Below, piece by piece: positions 50,601-58,860 of a stretch of DNA of 64,000 nucleotides; positions within the stretch are counted from its first letter, which is position 1, and every line of letters begins with the position of its first letter. The notes beneath the pieces were generated by a model. The model did not search any database, was not told the DNA's origin, and worked only from the letters and a program-made list of their open reading frames with translations. A program made the translations under genes and the position numbers. This stretch comes from Ruminococcus callidus (GTDB lineage Bacteria; Bacillota; Clostridia; Oscillospirales; Ruminococcaceae), in NCBI RefSeq assembly GCF_020709055.1, contig NZ_JAJFCK010000013.1, positions 1 to 64,000 on the forward strand. The letters are read 5' to 3'.

Positions 50601-51023
50601 GGTCGGAATCAGAGCAGGGTCAAAATGGCGTTCCTGATACGTTTCGCCATAGCAATAATCGATCCATTCAATAAACTCAAAGAGATTTTCCAACGAAAGC
50701 AAAGCATCCGCCCTGCTGACAGCTTTTTCCGTATGAACCGAGAGATTCCCCAACTTGATGATATTCGGGAGTTTTGCCCACGTCCAGCGGTCAACCGCAT
50801 AGCGAAACGTTTCTTCGTGAATCAGCGATTGCAGATTATCCCGATACGGCATTACAATGGAATTATCGGCAGAATAAACCCATTTCACAGCAAGTTCCAG
50901 TGCCTTTCGGCAGCCAACCGCACACATCGCAGGAGAGGAAGAAAACACTTTTTCTGCTTCGATTGTGGCTTTGGAAAATAATTGATAGTCTGGTATTTTG
51001 CTTAAAAATTCAAAGTTTGTCAT
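47655..51023 (-). CDS. hsdR: Type I restriction subunit R
   Basis: This 1122-residue protein has an N-terminal DUF4145 domain (CAVGCRKALELAVKWVY), a coiled coil, the HsdR nuclease (GYADYVLFGKDGLPLAVIEAKR), then helicase motifs: MATGTGKTRTASSLTD, ITDESHRS, GLTATP, MMDTGVDVPS and QMIGRGTRLC. It translocates and cuts unmodified DNA. It is last in the operon; its ATG overlaps the hsdS stop (ATGA). Length and motifs are complete. Confidence 0.95.
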   Translation of the reverse strand: MTNFEFLSKIPDYQLFSKATIEAEKVFSSSPAMCAVGCRKALELAVKWVYSADNSIVMPYRDNLQSLIHEETFRYAVDRWTWAKLPNIIKLGNLSVHTEKAVSRADALLSLENLFEFIEWIDYCYGETYQERHFDPALIPTEKIVVDTKKIKEQESLLTQKDSEIKALQEQIQAMSATLTAHKTEHQETRTFQPVDISEFETRKKYIDVDLKFMGWIFDGTDANVWEEYEVNDMNGVLGQKGYADYVLFGKDGLPLAVIEAKRTSKDPNIGRKQAVLYADCLERKFGRRPMMFTTNGFETYFWDDQTSPQRKVSGFFTLGDLEKLMNRRNSRKNLQNIAIDDKITDRYYQKGAIRAVCEHIEKGFRKALLVMATGTGKTRTASSLTDVLSRGGYVTNILFLADRTALVKQAKDDFKNYLPDMSLCNLCSNKDDKNARIVFSTYPTILNAIDSTKTKDGILLFSPAHFDLIITDESHRSIFKKYRAIFEYFDAIMVGLTATPKTEVDRNTYDFFEVENGVPTYAYDYETAVYTDHVLVPYYNYEVKTKFLEEGITYDDLSDEDKERYEEDFTEDGQMPDFIPSAQLNQFVFNEKTVDMVLQDLMERGIKVEGGDKLGKTIIFAQNKEHAEFIVKRFNQLYPKYNGTFAQRVTCEDTYAQTVIEDFKQKDMPVIAVSVDMMDTGVDVPSCVNLVFFKKVRSKTKFWQMIGRGTRLCKDLTCIDGIEGEYTDKRRFLIFDYCGNFEYFREHQNGYESAETKSLTENIFYKRTRLIFAMQDSNYTDTEYQDFRSELVTLCNHEVCDLSYDLVSVRLKTEYVEKYKKPENWTALSDLNVLELERQIAPLIQNYDTDEFAKRFDNFMYGLMLANMDQLPTMAYLKKQLCITAQSLEKKATIPQIQKKLTQIKDVQTEEFWKNIDILALEYVRKELRDLMQFLNDGVHRPKIFTSLDDSVMNQREGETLDAAYDFEDYRKKVNRYVEEHKNDEVIYKLNHNLPLMQEDYQELERILTQELGNSEDYKREYGDTPFGLLVRKIAKLDHESAMAAFSTFINDSSLNQQQIAFILKVINHIENNGYIEDIKILMKPPFDKPYSFIKMFDTKTRTALIQAIESVKNNAVQIVA

Positions 51024-52123
51024 AAAATTTCACTCTCCTTATTTTCTTTCAAAGTGATAAATCTTGATTTGTCGACCTGTTGAACGAACTTTTCAAATTC
51101 ATATTGTTCTTCAATACTCGGAATAGCATATTCAAAATTACGGATTTTTTGCATATTGATCGATGCTTGAGCAACTTGAGATACAAAACTCATTATATAA
51201 TCATGGCTATACATAAATAAATGAACAAGAAACACGGGACTAAGTTTTTTCTTATTAATAATTGAAATTTTAGCAACATTTGGAGCAAGATGATATTTAT
51301 CATTTTCATCAACCATTGCGACATCACCAATTGTTCCAGCATAGGTCATCAGTATATCCCCTATATATAATCGAGAACGAGGTAATTTATGTGATGTTTC
51401 TCTATCAATATATTTAACATTATCAAGTATTAATTTTCCTTGCTTACAATTCAAGCCACGAAGCATAATTATTTCGCCAGAATCTTGATAGTTAATATAC
51501 TCTGTAAATTCAAAACCAGCAAGTTTTGTTACGTCACATAATTCCCCAATTTTATGTCTTTTTTCTTTATCTCTACTTGTATCATTCGGATCTCCAAACA
51601 TCTCCACAAATCGGGCTTTCACAAGCAAATCAAGCTTTTCAAGCTGCTGCTTGCGGTGGGTGATGATTTTTTCTATTTTAGATAATGTCGAAACAATTTT
51701 CTCTTGCTCAGATAAATCGCAAAGATTAAATTCTTCTCTTTTATAATCCTTAAAATAAATATGTGGAATTGTTGCACCAGTAAAATATTTTTCTAAGTGC
51801 ATATAGCGAATAACATAGTATAGATATTTAGGAATCACTTTTTCATTTGGCAAAATGTACTGCATTGTTCCAATTACAGAAGTTTTCTCAGGCAACAACA
51901 TTGTTCTACCTATTCCAGCACCGTCTTTTACAACTGCAATATACGGCTTTTCTTGGTGAAAAAAATCAACTTTTCCAATCAAACCAGATGCACCATATAT
52001 TTCATATTCACCATTTTTGTCAATAACATCAGACTGTTTCAGATTAGATGAACCTTTTTCGCATACATCTCCGAGTCTAACTCGCATAAATCCAGCTACA
52101 AACACAAATTTGAGAAACCTCAC
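51020..52123 (-). CDS. hsdS: Type I specificity subunit, second copy
   Basis: This 367-residue HsdS has two target-recognition domains around the conserved helix QLEKLDLLVKARFVEMFGDP, and ends FVQQVDKSRFITLKENKESE. The terminal LFDSLMQEYFG of the first copy is missing. The frame opens with GTG in the stop of the recombinase (GTGA) and carries 12 extra residues before MRVRLGDVCEKG; either start is possible. The 16-bp site CTACAAACACAAATTT (52096-52111) covers its 5' end. Its recognition domains differ from those of the other copy. Confidence 0.9.
   Translation of the reverse strand: MRFLKFVFVAGFMRVRLGDVCEKGSSNLKQSDVIDKNGEYEIYGASGLIGKVDFFHQEKPYIAVVKDGAGIGRTMLLPEKTSVIGTMQYILPNEKVIPKYLYYVIRYMHLEKYFTGATIPHIYFKDYKREEFNLCDLSEQEKIVSTLSKIEKIITHRKQQLEKLDLLVKARFVEMFGDPNDTSRDKEKRHKIGELCDVTKLAGFEFTEYINYQDSGEIIMLRGLNCKQGKLILDNVKYIDRETSHKLPRSRLYIGDILMTYAGTIGDVAMVDENDKYHLAPNVAKISIINKKKLSPVFLVHLFMYSHDYIMSFVSQVAQASINMQKIRNFEYAIPSIEEQYEFEKFVQQVDKSRFITLKENKESEIL
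52096..52111. repeat. 16-bp repeat at hsdS copy 2, matches 55112-55127
   Basis: CTACAAACACAAATTT, identical to 55112-55127 and in the same orientation at the 5' end of the other hsdS. Possible crossover site for the tyrosine recombinase. Confidence 0.6.
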
Positions 52124-53088
52124 CCCATAATTTTCTGATGAGAACTCTTCACATTGGCTTGATTCACCATTGCATATTGCATTGTAGTATCAATTTGTGA
52201 ATGTCCGAGAATTTTTTGCACCTGTTCGATCGGCATTCCCTTATCAATTGCCCTTGTTGCCATTGTTCGACGGAACTTATGCGGATGAATTCGCTCCAGA
52301 TCAATGCTTCTGCCAAGTTCCCGAATGCGAATTTCAACGCCGCTGATTTTCAAACGCTTATGCGGTGCATTTAATGTAACAAACAATGCCGCATTTGTAT
52401 CCTGTCTGCTTTCAATATAGCTTTTCAGATGTACTTTTGCTTTTGCATCGAAATATACACGGCGTTCCTTGTCGCCTTTTCCATACACAACACACTCCCG
52501 ACGTTCCAGATCAATATCCTCAATATTCAGATTGACAAGTTCCCCAACACGCATACCGGTTGAATACAGCAGATCGATCATTGCCAGATCACGGCATTCT
52601 GTGCAATGATCTCTAAGCCTTTCGATTCCCTCATCGGAAATCACCGTTTTCACTGCCTTTTTCGTCTTGATTTTGTGGATTCGCTTCATAGGACTTTTCA
52701 GAATGTAGTCCTCTTCTTCCAGCCACGAAAAGAAACTGGAAATATTTCTGCGAACATTGTCAACGGTCACATTGGAACAATTATTGATTTTCTGATAATC
52801 TGAAAGATATTCCCGCATATTCTCTGTGGTAACTTTCCTCACAGGAAATGGAATTGTTGCGATCATATGCGTGATCGTCTTGCTGTAATAGTCGATCGTT
52901 CTATCTGAACAGCCCTCGATTCTTTTCGCATCCAGAAACATTTTCAAATACTCGTTATTGTTGATCTCTGATTTTTCCGCCTCTTTTTCCGAAAAGACTT
53001 TCAAAATGACTTCTTGCAGCTTTTTCATCTGGCTAACATTCAAGTATTCAGCCATTTCATTCAGGATCGTCATGATTTTCTCTTCCAT
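52120..53088 (-). CDS. Tyrosine recombinase inside the hsd operon
   Basis: This 322-residue protein has an N-terminal SAM-like core-binding domain and a catalytic domain with Arg in YSTGMRVGELVNL, Lys in GKGDKERRV, HPHKFRRTMATRA, LGHSQIDTTMQY (His and the nucleophilic Tyr). Recombinases within hsd operons typically shuffle hsdS segments and so switch methylation specificity. It has an AGAGGT site and its stop is fused to the next hsdS start. Confidence 0.93.
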   Translation of the reverse strand: MEEKIMTILNEMAEYLNVSQMKKLQEVILKVFSEKEAEKSEINNNEYLKMFLDAKRIEGCSDRTIDYYSKTITHMIATIPFPVRKVTTENMREYLSDYQKINNCSNVTVDNVRRNISSFFSWLEEEDYILKSPMKRIHKIKTKKAVKTVISDEGIERLRDHCTECRDLAMIDLLYSTGMRVGELVNLNIEDIDLERRECVVYGKGDKERRVYFDAKAKVHLKSYIESRQDTNAALFVTLNAPHKRLKISGVEIRIRELGRSIDLERIHPHKFRRTMATRAIDKGMPIEQVQKILGHSQIDTTMQYAMVNQANVKSSHQKIMG

Positions 53089-53140
53089 ATTGGTATACCT
53101 CTTTCATTAGTAGTGTACCAACATCCCTGCGACCATTGTT

Positions 53141-53959
53141 CTATTTAATTATCTCATCGTATAACTTGTCCAAAGAATAGATTCTGTTTTCTTTTTCATC
53201 TGCTGTGCCATTTTCAAGCAGATAATATTGAGAATGGTTCTTATCAGATTTAATATTGAATATTCGACAAGCAGATGGAACAGCTTCAATGATGACTTCT
53301 TTAATTTCTATATTAATATATTCGCCCAATATTATTATAGCAATTTCATCTTGTTCAAAATCAAAGTAAACCTTTTCGCTTTCATCTGATTTTTGGGCTT
53401 TACCTATAATTCTATACTCTCTTTCATAGCTCCAATCATTGTTTTTATAATTATACTCATTTTCAATTGCAGCTTTTAGATCACAAGCCCACCATTGCTT
53501 TTTATCTATTATATCTGTATACTGCATCGGTGTAATTCCTTCAAATTTCTTATATGTAGAAAAACCAATGCATACTCCTCTACAATTATTGGCATAATGT
53601 GCCCATAATGGAGCAGAAAAACAGTTTTCTGACAGAGAAAGTATTCTACACTTTTTCTTTTCAGCTTCAAACAATCCTATGTCTTTTGATAGATAATCTA
53701 CATTTCCGCCTTCAAATGGGTCATTAAGAAATTTTGCAGGTGACATAAACAGTCTGTGATTTTGCAGAATGTCGATTGTACGTGTTAAATCAATTGAAAA
53801 ATCCACACTACGATATTTGAAAATCAGATGAGGTATCTTATTTTTCCAGTGATCATAAGACTCTGTCTCGCACCGCTTTTCGTTCTTATATTGTTCATAC
53901 TCTTCAGCTTGACGCTGACTTTCCTCAATTTCATATTCAGTTGGTTCATATATTTCCAT
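53141..53959 (-). CDS. DUF2971 protein
   Basis: This protein of about 272 residues contains the DUF2971 core: LIFKYRSVD, MSPAKFLNDPFEGGN, SLSENCFSAPLWAHYANNC, GVCIGFS, and a YEREYRIIGKA strand. Biochemical function is unknown; the family recurs in defence and mobile regions. The ATG at 53959 has GGGTG; earlier starts at 53965/53968 overlap the hsdS stop. It is cotranscribed between hsdS and the recombinase. Confidence 0.75.
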   Translation of the reverse strand: MEIYEPTEYEIEESQRQAEEYEQYKNEKRCETESYDHWKNKIPHLIFKYRSVDFSIDLTRTIDILQNHRLFMSPAKFLNDPFEGGNVDYLSKDIGLFEAEKKKCRILSLSENCFSAPLWAHYANNCRGVCIGFSTYKKFEGITPMQYTDIIDKKQWWACDLKAAIENEYNYKNNDWSYEREYRIIGKAQKSDESEKVYFDFEQDEIAIIILGEYINIEIKEVIIEAVPSACRIFNIKSDKNHSQYYLLENGTADEKENRIYSLDKLYDEIIK

Positions 53960-53964
53960 AATCA

Positions 53965-55104
53965 TCACCCAAAATACTCCTGCATCAGCGAATCAAACAA
54001 CATCTGAGCCTGCTCCAGATCGTTTTGAATTGCAACTCTTGATTTGTCGACTTGTTGGACGAAGTCGGCGAATTGGGTTTGGAGGTCGAGGGGTGGTAAC
54101 ATAATACTTAATTTTTTAGTCATTGCAATAGACAAATATGCTACCGTTGAGCCCGCTTGCATTTCCTCTATTTGTTTTTTTATTCCATGCATAGAAAATA
54201 AATAAGATATATAAACGGGAATAATTTTTTCACTATAACTTGAAAGCCAAGTAATCATTCCATCTTGAAAATAAAATCTATCAGTATCTTTAACAATATA
54301 ACATCTTCCAAGTGTGCCTCGTGCAGTAACCAATATATCGTCTTTTTGTGGAACAAGCCCATTATTTAATAAATCACTATACTTTTCTTCTGAAATGAAC
54401 AAGTCGCAAGTTTCAGTATTATAATCCATTCGATTGACTAAATCTGATATTCTCAAAAATGGAACGCCTTCATTAGTTAGTTCACTTTGATATACCCTTT
54501 TACTTGAACTTACTGTACAAAGCTCTGCCATTTTGAAAGTATCCCAGTTGTAATTATTGAATTCAGGATCCCCAAACATCTCGACAAATCGGGCTTTTAC
54601 AAGCAAGTCAAGCTTTTCAAGCTGGGTGCGGCGATGGGTTATTATTGATTGGAGTTTGTCGAGGGTGGCAGCGATTTCTTGTTGTTTATTAAGTGGTGGA
54701 AATGGAACAAGCACATTATCAAAATCTTTTTTGGTAATATGCTTCATTGTTGCACCATGTGTCCTCTTTTCCATTTCTTTAAGATTATATTTTACTGCAA
54801 ATACAAAATATTTTTTATTTACATCTAATTTATCAAATACAGCTTTGAAAATATGTTGATTTAATAATGCTTTTCCTCTATTCCATTCATACACGCCAAG
54901 GCTTGCAGACCAAGAAATCAAAATATCTCCATTATTCAGTTCAATTTTTTTAGGGTATTCTCCATTATAGAATCCCAAGTCATAAGAATTTCCTGTTAAA
55001 TCTTGTATTCTTATAATTGGAAGTCCCTTTGTTCCTCTGTCTTCTGGTTTAAAAGCATAACCATTCACATAAGTGGCAATATCTCCAAGCTTTTTATGTT
55101 CCAT
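53965..55104 (-). CDS. hsdS: Type I specificity subunit, first copy
   Basis: This complete 379-residue HsdS starts MEHKKLGDIATYVNGYAF, with two recognition domains joined by QLEKLDLLVKARFVEMFGDP and the typical end LFDSLMQEYFG. It sits directly behind hsdM (52 nt) and should supply the current specificity. The 16-bp site shared with the second copy (55112-55127) lies just before its ATG. The ribosome site near the ATG is weak; a better AAAGGAAAGG lies further up, before the repeat. Confidence 0.93.
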   Translation of the reverse strand: MEHKKLGDIATYVNGYAFKPEDRGTKGLPIIRIQDLTGNSYDLGFYNGEYPKKIELNNGDILISWSASLGVYEWNRGKALLNQHIFKAVFDKLDVNKKYFVFAVKYNLKEMEKRTHGATMKHITKKDFDNVLVPFPPLNKQQEIAATLDKLQSIITHRRTQLEKLDLLVKARFVEMFGDPEFNNYNWDTFKMAELCTVSSSKRVYQSELTNEGVPFLRISDLVNRMDYNTETCDLFISEEKYSDLLNNGLVPQKDDILVTARGTLGRCYIVKDTDRFYFQDGMITWLSSYSEKIIPVYISYLFSMHGIKKQIEEMQAGSTVAYLSIAMTKKLSIMLPPLDLQTQFADFVQQVDKSRVAIQNDLEQAQMLFDSLMQEYFG

Positions 55105-55111
55105 TACAACC

Positions 55112-55127
55112 CTACAAACACAAATTT
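55112..55127. repeat. 16-bp repeat at hsdS copy 1, matches 52096-52111
   Basis: CTACAAACACAAATTT, identical to the copy at 52096-52111, between hsdM and the first hsdS ATG. Confidence 0.6.
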
Positions 55128-55156
55128 ATGTATCTGCTTTTCCTTTCCTTTTATTT

Positions 55157-56701
55157 TCACACATTCAGCATCTTTTTCAGTTCGCTGAGTTCTGTTTCGA
55201 TCACTTTGTTCAGATCTTCAATTTCCACCATAATTTCACTGGTCGGCGGATATTCCACGGCAACATATTCCGTTTTCTTGTATTTATTGATCGAAAGGTC
55301 ATAATCATTGTCCACAATTTCCTGTTTTGGCACAAAGAAACTCTGTTCAGTGCGTTCCCTGTTCGTTTCGCCGTCCAGATTGTGAAAACGTGCGATAATA
55401 TCGGGAATGTCGTTTTCTGCGATCTCCGAACGCTTGTCGTCCAGACTGAAACCGTCCGCTTTCATATCGTAGAACCAGACGTTTTCCGTTCCGCCTGCTT
55501 CCGTCTTGACAAATACCAGAACCGCTGTCGAAACTCCCGCATATGGCTTGAATACACCACTCGGCATAGAAATAACTGCTTTTAGCTGGTGATTTTCGAT
55601 CAGTTCCTTTCTGATAGACTTATGAGCCTTGCTTGAACCGAACAATACCCCGTCCGGAACGATGCAGGCACAGCGTCCGCCTTTCTGCATCAGACGCAGG
55701 AACAGAGCAAGGAACAACAGTTCCGTCTTTTTTGTATTGGTAACGGCTTTCAGATTGTCGTGGATACTTTCCGCATCGACTGTCCCCTTAAACGGCGGAT
55801 TTGCAAGGCAGACCGTATATTTGTTGCTGACATTATTCTGCTTGGAAACGCTGTCTTTATAGTCAATATCCGGATTTGTGATTGAATGCAGCATCAGGTT
55901 CATGGCAGCAATGCGAAGCATGGTATAATCCGTGTCATAGCCGGAAAACGTCTTGTTTGCGAAGTTTTCCCACTGTTCGTCTGTCATCGTATTTTCGTAA
56001 TGTCTGCGAATATATTCTGCTGAGGAAACCAGAAAGCCGGCTGTACCACAAGCCGGATCACAGATGATGTCGTCCGGTGTCGGTGCGACCAGTTCCACCA
56101 TCATCTCACGGATATGTTTCGGCGTGCGGAACTGTCCGTTCTGACCGGCGGTGCTGAGTTTTCCCAGCATATACTCGTACAAATCGCCCTGCATATCCAG
56201 ATCGGCGATGTCATGAATATATAAGTCGTCCAGACCGGTGATAATTTTCTGCAAGATCTGTGCGTTCGGAATCAGGAAAACAGCACTGTCCATATACTTG
56301 GAGAATGCAGTCTGGCTGTTTCCGCTTTCTGTATCCTCTTCAATTTCAATCAGTTCGCCGTTTTCGTCGAAGTCCGGCAGCTTGCCATATTTCATCTTCT
56401 TGACAGCCGGAAATACCCGCTGTGAGATGATCTCAAAAATCTCACGGGAATCCCTGTCCTTGAATTTGCTCCAACGCATAGATTGCCCCACTGCCGACTG
56501 TGGGAAAATCAGGTCAGCTTCGTCTGCTTCCATTCCCATGGAATGTGCAAATTCTTCTGTTTCAATTTCTTTTTCGTCCAAAGAACGAATGAACATCAGA
56601 TAGGTCAGCTGTTCAATAACGGTCAGCGGATTGGTAATACCGCCTGCCCAGATATCCGTCCATATTTTATCGATTTTATTTTTTATAACTCCTGTAATCA
56701 T
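55157..56701 (-). CDS. hsdM: Type I DNA methyltransferase subunit M
   Basis: This 514-residue protein has an HsdM_N domain (VIEQLTYLMFIRSLDEKE), then FRTPKHIREMMVELVAPTPDD, SAM motif I CDPACGTAGFLV and catalytic NPPF in CLANPPFKG, which indicates N6-adenine methylation. It has a GGAGGATTTTC site. It is first gene of the operon M, S, DUF2971, recombinase, S, R. Confidence 0.96.
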   Translation of the reverse strand: MITGVIKNKIDKIWTDIWAGGITNPLTVIEQLTYLMFIRSLDEKEIETEEFAHSMGMEADEADLIFPQSAVGQSMRWSKFKDRDSREIFEIISQRVFPAVKKMKYGKLPDFDENGELIEIEEDTESGNSQTAFSKYMDSAVFLIPNAQILQKIITGLDDLYIHDIADLDMQGDLYEYMLGKLSTAGQNGQFRTPKHIREMMVELVAPTPDDIICDPACGTAGFLVSSAEYIRRHYENTMTDEQWENFANKTFSGYDTDYTMLRIAAMNLMLHSITNPDIDYKDSVSKQNNVSNKYTVCLANPPFKGTVDAESIHDNLKAVTNTKKTELLFLALFLRLMQKGGRCACIVPDGVLFGSSKAHKSIRKELIENHQLKAVISMPSGVFKPYAGVSTAVLVFVKTEAGGTENVWFYDMKADGFSLDDKRSEIAENDIPDIIARFHNLDGETNRERTEQSFFVPKQEIVDNDYDLSINKYKKTEYVAVEYPPTSEIMVEIEDLNKVIETELSELKKMLNV

Positions 56702-56717
56702 GAAAATCCTCCAAATT

Positions 56718-56760
56718 ATGTGGTATGTCTAAGTTACATTCTTTTTATATTATACCACAT
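56718..56760 (-). promoter_or_regulatory. hsdM promoter with inverted repeat
   Basis: A minus-strand extended -10, TGG-TATAAT (complement of 56749-56754 and flank). Inverted repeat ATGTGGTAT / ATACCACAT (56718-56726 and 56752-56760) overlaps the -10 and encloses the start site; it could be a regulator site or a 5' hairpin. Confidence 0.5.
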
Positions 56761-56926
56761 CAGATATTCAAAAGTTTAACATCTGAACACGTTTTTTATA
56801 TGTTACCAATTTATTATATCACAATCCCACAAAATAATCAAGTGATTTGACAGGAATCTTTGTATAAACTCCAAAAACAGTACAAATCAAAACAAGCCGA
56901 CATACTACCCAGTATATCGGCTCATT

Positions 56927-57442
56927 TTATCTATTCCAAAAATTTCTGTCATACTCCTGTGGATAAAGTTCATGGCCCTGTTCTATCAAAATATCGCATT
57001 TCAGAGCAACATAAGCTTCATTTGTGCCAAGTTCCCTGGCACATTGCTGAATCGTATAACCATAAGTATGAATAAGATCGAGCAGTTCTCCGTCATCAAT
57101 ACGCAGAGCAGCACCGAAGAGATTTGCTTCACGTTCCACCTTACAGGTCATATTGTAAAGCGAAAACTCAAGAAGTCCTTGCTTGCCTTTGGCAAGAGAT
57201 TTGTGATAAATATAGTGTCCTAATTCGTGACACAGTGCATTATATGCATCTTCCTCACAAAGGTTTTCACTCAGAAAAATAAAGTGATTTCTTTTTATAT
57301 ATCTGTAACAAGCCGCCAGTTTTACCGATTCCAGGGGCATGATATTTATTCCGAGAGCATCTGCAATCACGAACGGGTCACGGCTGTTATATTTTTTTAC
57401 AAGTTTTTCGGCATCTTTTGCTATCTGTAGCACAGTTGGCAT
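56927..57442 (-). CDS. ImmA/IrrE-family metallopeptidase
   Basis: This 171-residue protein has the zinc motif ALCHELGHYIYH and a downstream Glu in KVEREANLFGAAL. Such peptidases cleave the paired XRE repressor to trigger induction. The ATG at 57442 follows GGGAGG and matches family starts (MPTVLQIAKDAEKLVKKY); the longer frame overlaps the repressor gene. Placed 22 nt after the repressor. Confidence 0.9.
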   Translation of the reverse strand: MPTVLQIAKDAEKLVKKYNSRDPFVIADALGINIMPLESVKLAACYRYIKRNHFIFLSENLCEEDAYNALCHELGHYIYHKSLAKGKQGLLEFSLYNMTCKVEREANLFGAALRIDDGELLDLIHTYGYTIQQCARELGTNEAYVALKCDILIEQGHELYPQEYDRNFWNR

Positions 57443-57464
57443 ATAAAACCTCCCATCGATGAGA

Positions 57465-57884
57465 TCAGTCTTTTCTATATTTCTTAGGCGTAAAACGGCT
57501 GTTTTTCTCTTTTGCTGTAAAATATGCATCCGTGAATGCTCTCATCAAAGCGTCCTTATCTTCTTCCGGCAATTCACCACCGGCAAACAAGCCTGAAACA
57601 TCGTCAATCAGTTCACGCAGGTCACGTACTCCTCTGCTGCCATATTCCTCTCTTGCTTTTTCGATGATACTTCCTTCTTCTCCAATGAGATTTGCCACAG
57701 AAACACCAAGTGCAGCCGCAAGTCTTGAAGCAATATCGACTGTCGGGTATCGTTCCCCGGATTCATAGTTGGCTATTGTTTTAGAAGAAATATTCGCAAG
57801 TCCCGCAAGCTTTTCACGGGTCAGCTTTTTTGCTTTTCTTGCCTCCAAAAGGCGTTCGCCAAAATTATTCCCTTGTAACTCCAT
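57465..57884 (-). CDS. XRE-family repressor
   Basis: This 139-residue protein has an N-terminal helix-turn-helix (FGERLLEARKAKKLTREKLAGLANISSKTIANYESGERYPT) and a C-terminal region that is probably the ImmA target. The ATG at 57884 has an AGGT-type site. With the next gene it forms a lysogeny-type switch divergent from the early promoter at 57944. Confidence 0.9.
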   Translation of the reverse strand: MELQGNNFGERLLEARKAKKLTREKLAGLANISSKTIANYESGERYPTVDIASRLAAALGVSVANLIGEEGSIIEKAREEYGSRGVRDLRELIDDVSGLFAGGELPEEDKDALMRAFTDAYFTAKEKNSRFTPKKYRKD

Positions 57885-57921
57885 AATATTACCTACTTTC
57901 AGTAATGTTTTTCCACTATAA

Positions 57922-57972
57922 GAAAATATTTTCCATTTTCCTATTGACAAACGTAGAAAACAGTTGTATAAT
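57922..57972 (+). promoter_or_regulatory. Early promoter with palindromic operator
   Basis: A perfect TTGACA (57944-57949), 17 nt, TATAAT (57967-57972) drives the rightward genes. The 12-bp palindrome GAAAATATTTTC (57922-57933) just upstream lies between this promoter and the repressor gene, a likely repressor site. Confidence 0.7.
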
Positions 57973-58113
57973 AATATGCGAACGAACGTTCTAATTTCAA
58001 TATTATTATACTATATACTTATCAAAATGTCAAGTATTTTTAAGAAAAAAGGTTCTATTTATTTTAGAGGAGGCTGATCTGTATAAGAAATAAATTTCTT
58101 GAAAGGAGTTCAT

Positions 58114-58299
58114 ATGCAAAGAATAAGCATTCGTAACATCAACAGTCAAAAGAAAGTCAAACCAAGACTTTTTGACCTTATCAAGGAAGAAGACAATCGT
58201 GAATGGATCGTGGAGATCCAAAATAAAGAAGGAAAAGAAAAAGTTCCTTTATCAGCAATACTGATTCAGATAACCGCCGCAATGCAATCCGGGAAATAA
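58114..58299 (+). CDS. Unrecognised 61-residue early protein
   Basis: It reads MQRISIRNINSQKKVKPRLF, then a basic/acidic body ending LIQITAAMQSGK. It has a strong AAAGGAG site and is first gene from the early promoter. No family recognised; small phage early genes like this are common. Confidence 0.6.
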   Translation: MQRISIRNINSQKKVKPRLFDLIKEEDNREWIVEIQNKEGKEKVPLSAILIQITAAMQSGK

Positions 58300-58404
58300 G
58301 CCGAGTCGTAATCCGAATGTGAGATTCATGAACCGTATATTTCCGGATAATCAAATAAAATGGCTTTCGAGCTAACCGTTCCGTACAAGCTATCGAGAAC
58401 AAAC

Positions 58405-58463
58405 AGCCGAGTCATCATTATGGGTATAGGATAACTATGCCTATGTGATGGCTCGGCTTTTTT
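58405..58463 (+). terminator. Terminator or attenuator hairpin
   Basis: AGCCGAG at 58405-58411 pairs with CTCGGCT at 58452-58458; CATCA/TGATG pairs inside, and an inner GGTATAG/CTATGCC helix is possible. A TTTTTT run follows. The long branched form is unusual for a simple terminator. Confidence 0.65.
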
Positions 58464-58825
58464 ATGTGCTTGTGAAGCTATACTTCTATTTTCGTCAAAA
58501 TAGATTTTGCTTTCCATAACAATATTAGAAATATATGTTTTTCTTTTATATCGTGTTCTATGTATTTTGTAGGGGATATTGACTTTTCTGTCTTTATATA
58601 GAAAGGATATTTTTTTCAATCGTTATATATAGTAGAACCCGTCCCAAGCACGACATTAAACTGCTTATCAATATCCACTTCACCAACTGATCATTGGTGG
58701 CTTGAAGGTGTATGTTGACTACAAGTAAATAACACGGCTGCCTTTCAAGCTGGTGGCTGCATATCAGAACGGAGAAATCTCCGTCCGGAATGCGGTCAGC
58801 TTTGCTATACCCATTTGCAGCCAGG

Positions 58826-58855
58826 ATTCCTCCGTTCAAAAGAAAACGGAGGAAT
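58826..58855 (+). promoter_or_regulatory. Hairpin covering the ribosome site of the sigma-like gene
   Basis: ATTCCTCCGTT (58826-58836) pairs perfectly with AACGGAGGAAT (58845-58855); the second arm contains the GGAGG site of the ATG at 58861, and a TTTTTT run follows. It may act as terminator/attenuator and translation block at once. Confidence 0.55.
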
Positions 58856-58860
58856 TTTTT

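Larger units (their letters stand above)
58300..58860. other. Gene-free interval with two structured elements
   Basis: It contains a long hairpin ending in a T run (58405-58463) and, before the next gene, an 11-bp hairpin hiding its ribosome site (58826-58855) plus ACGGAG-AAAT-CTCCGT at about 58779-58794. No protein gene is convincing, although the next frame is open back to 58753. Confidence 0.5.
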
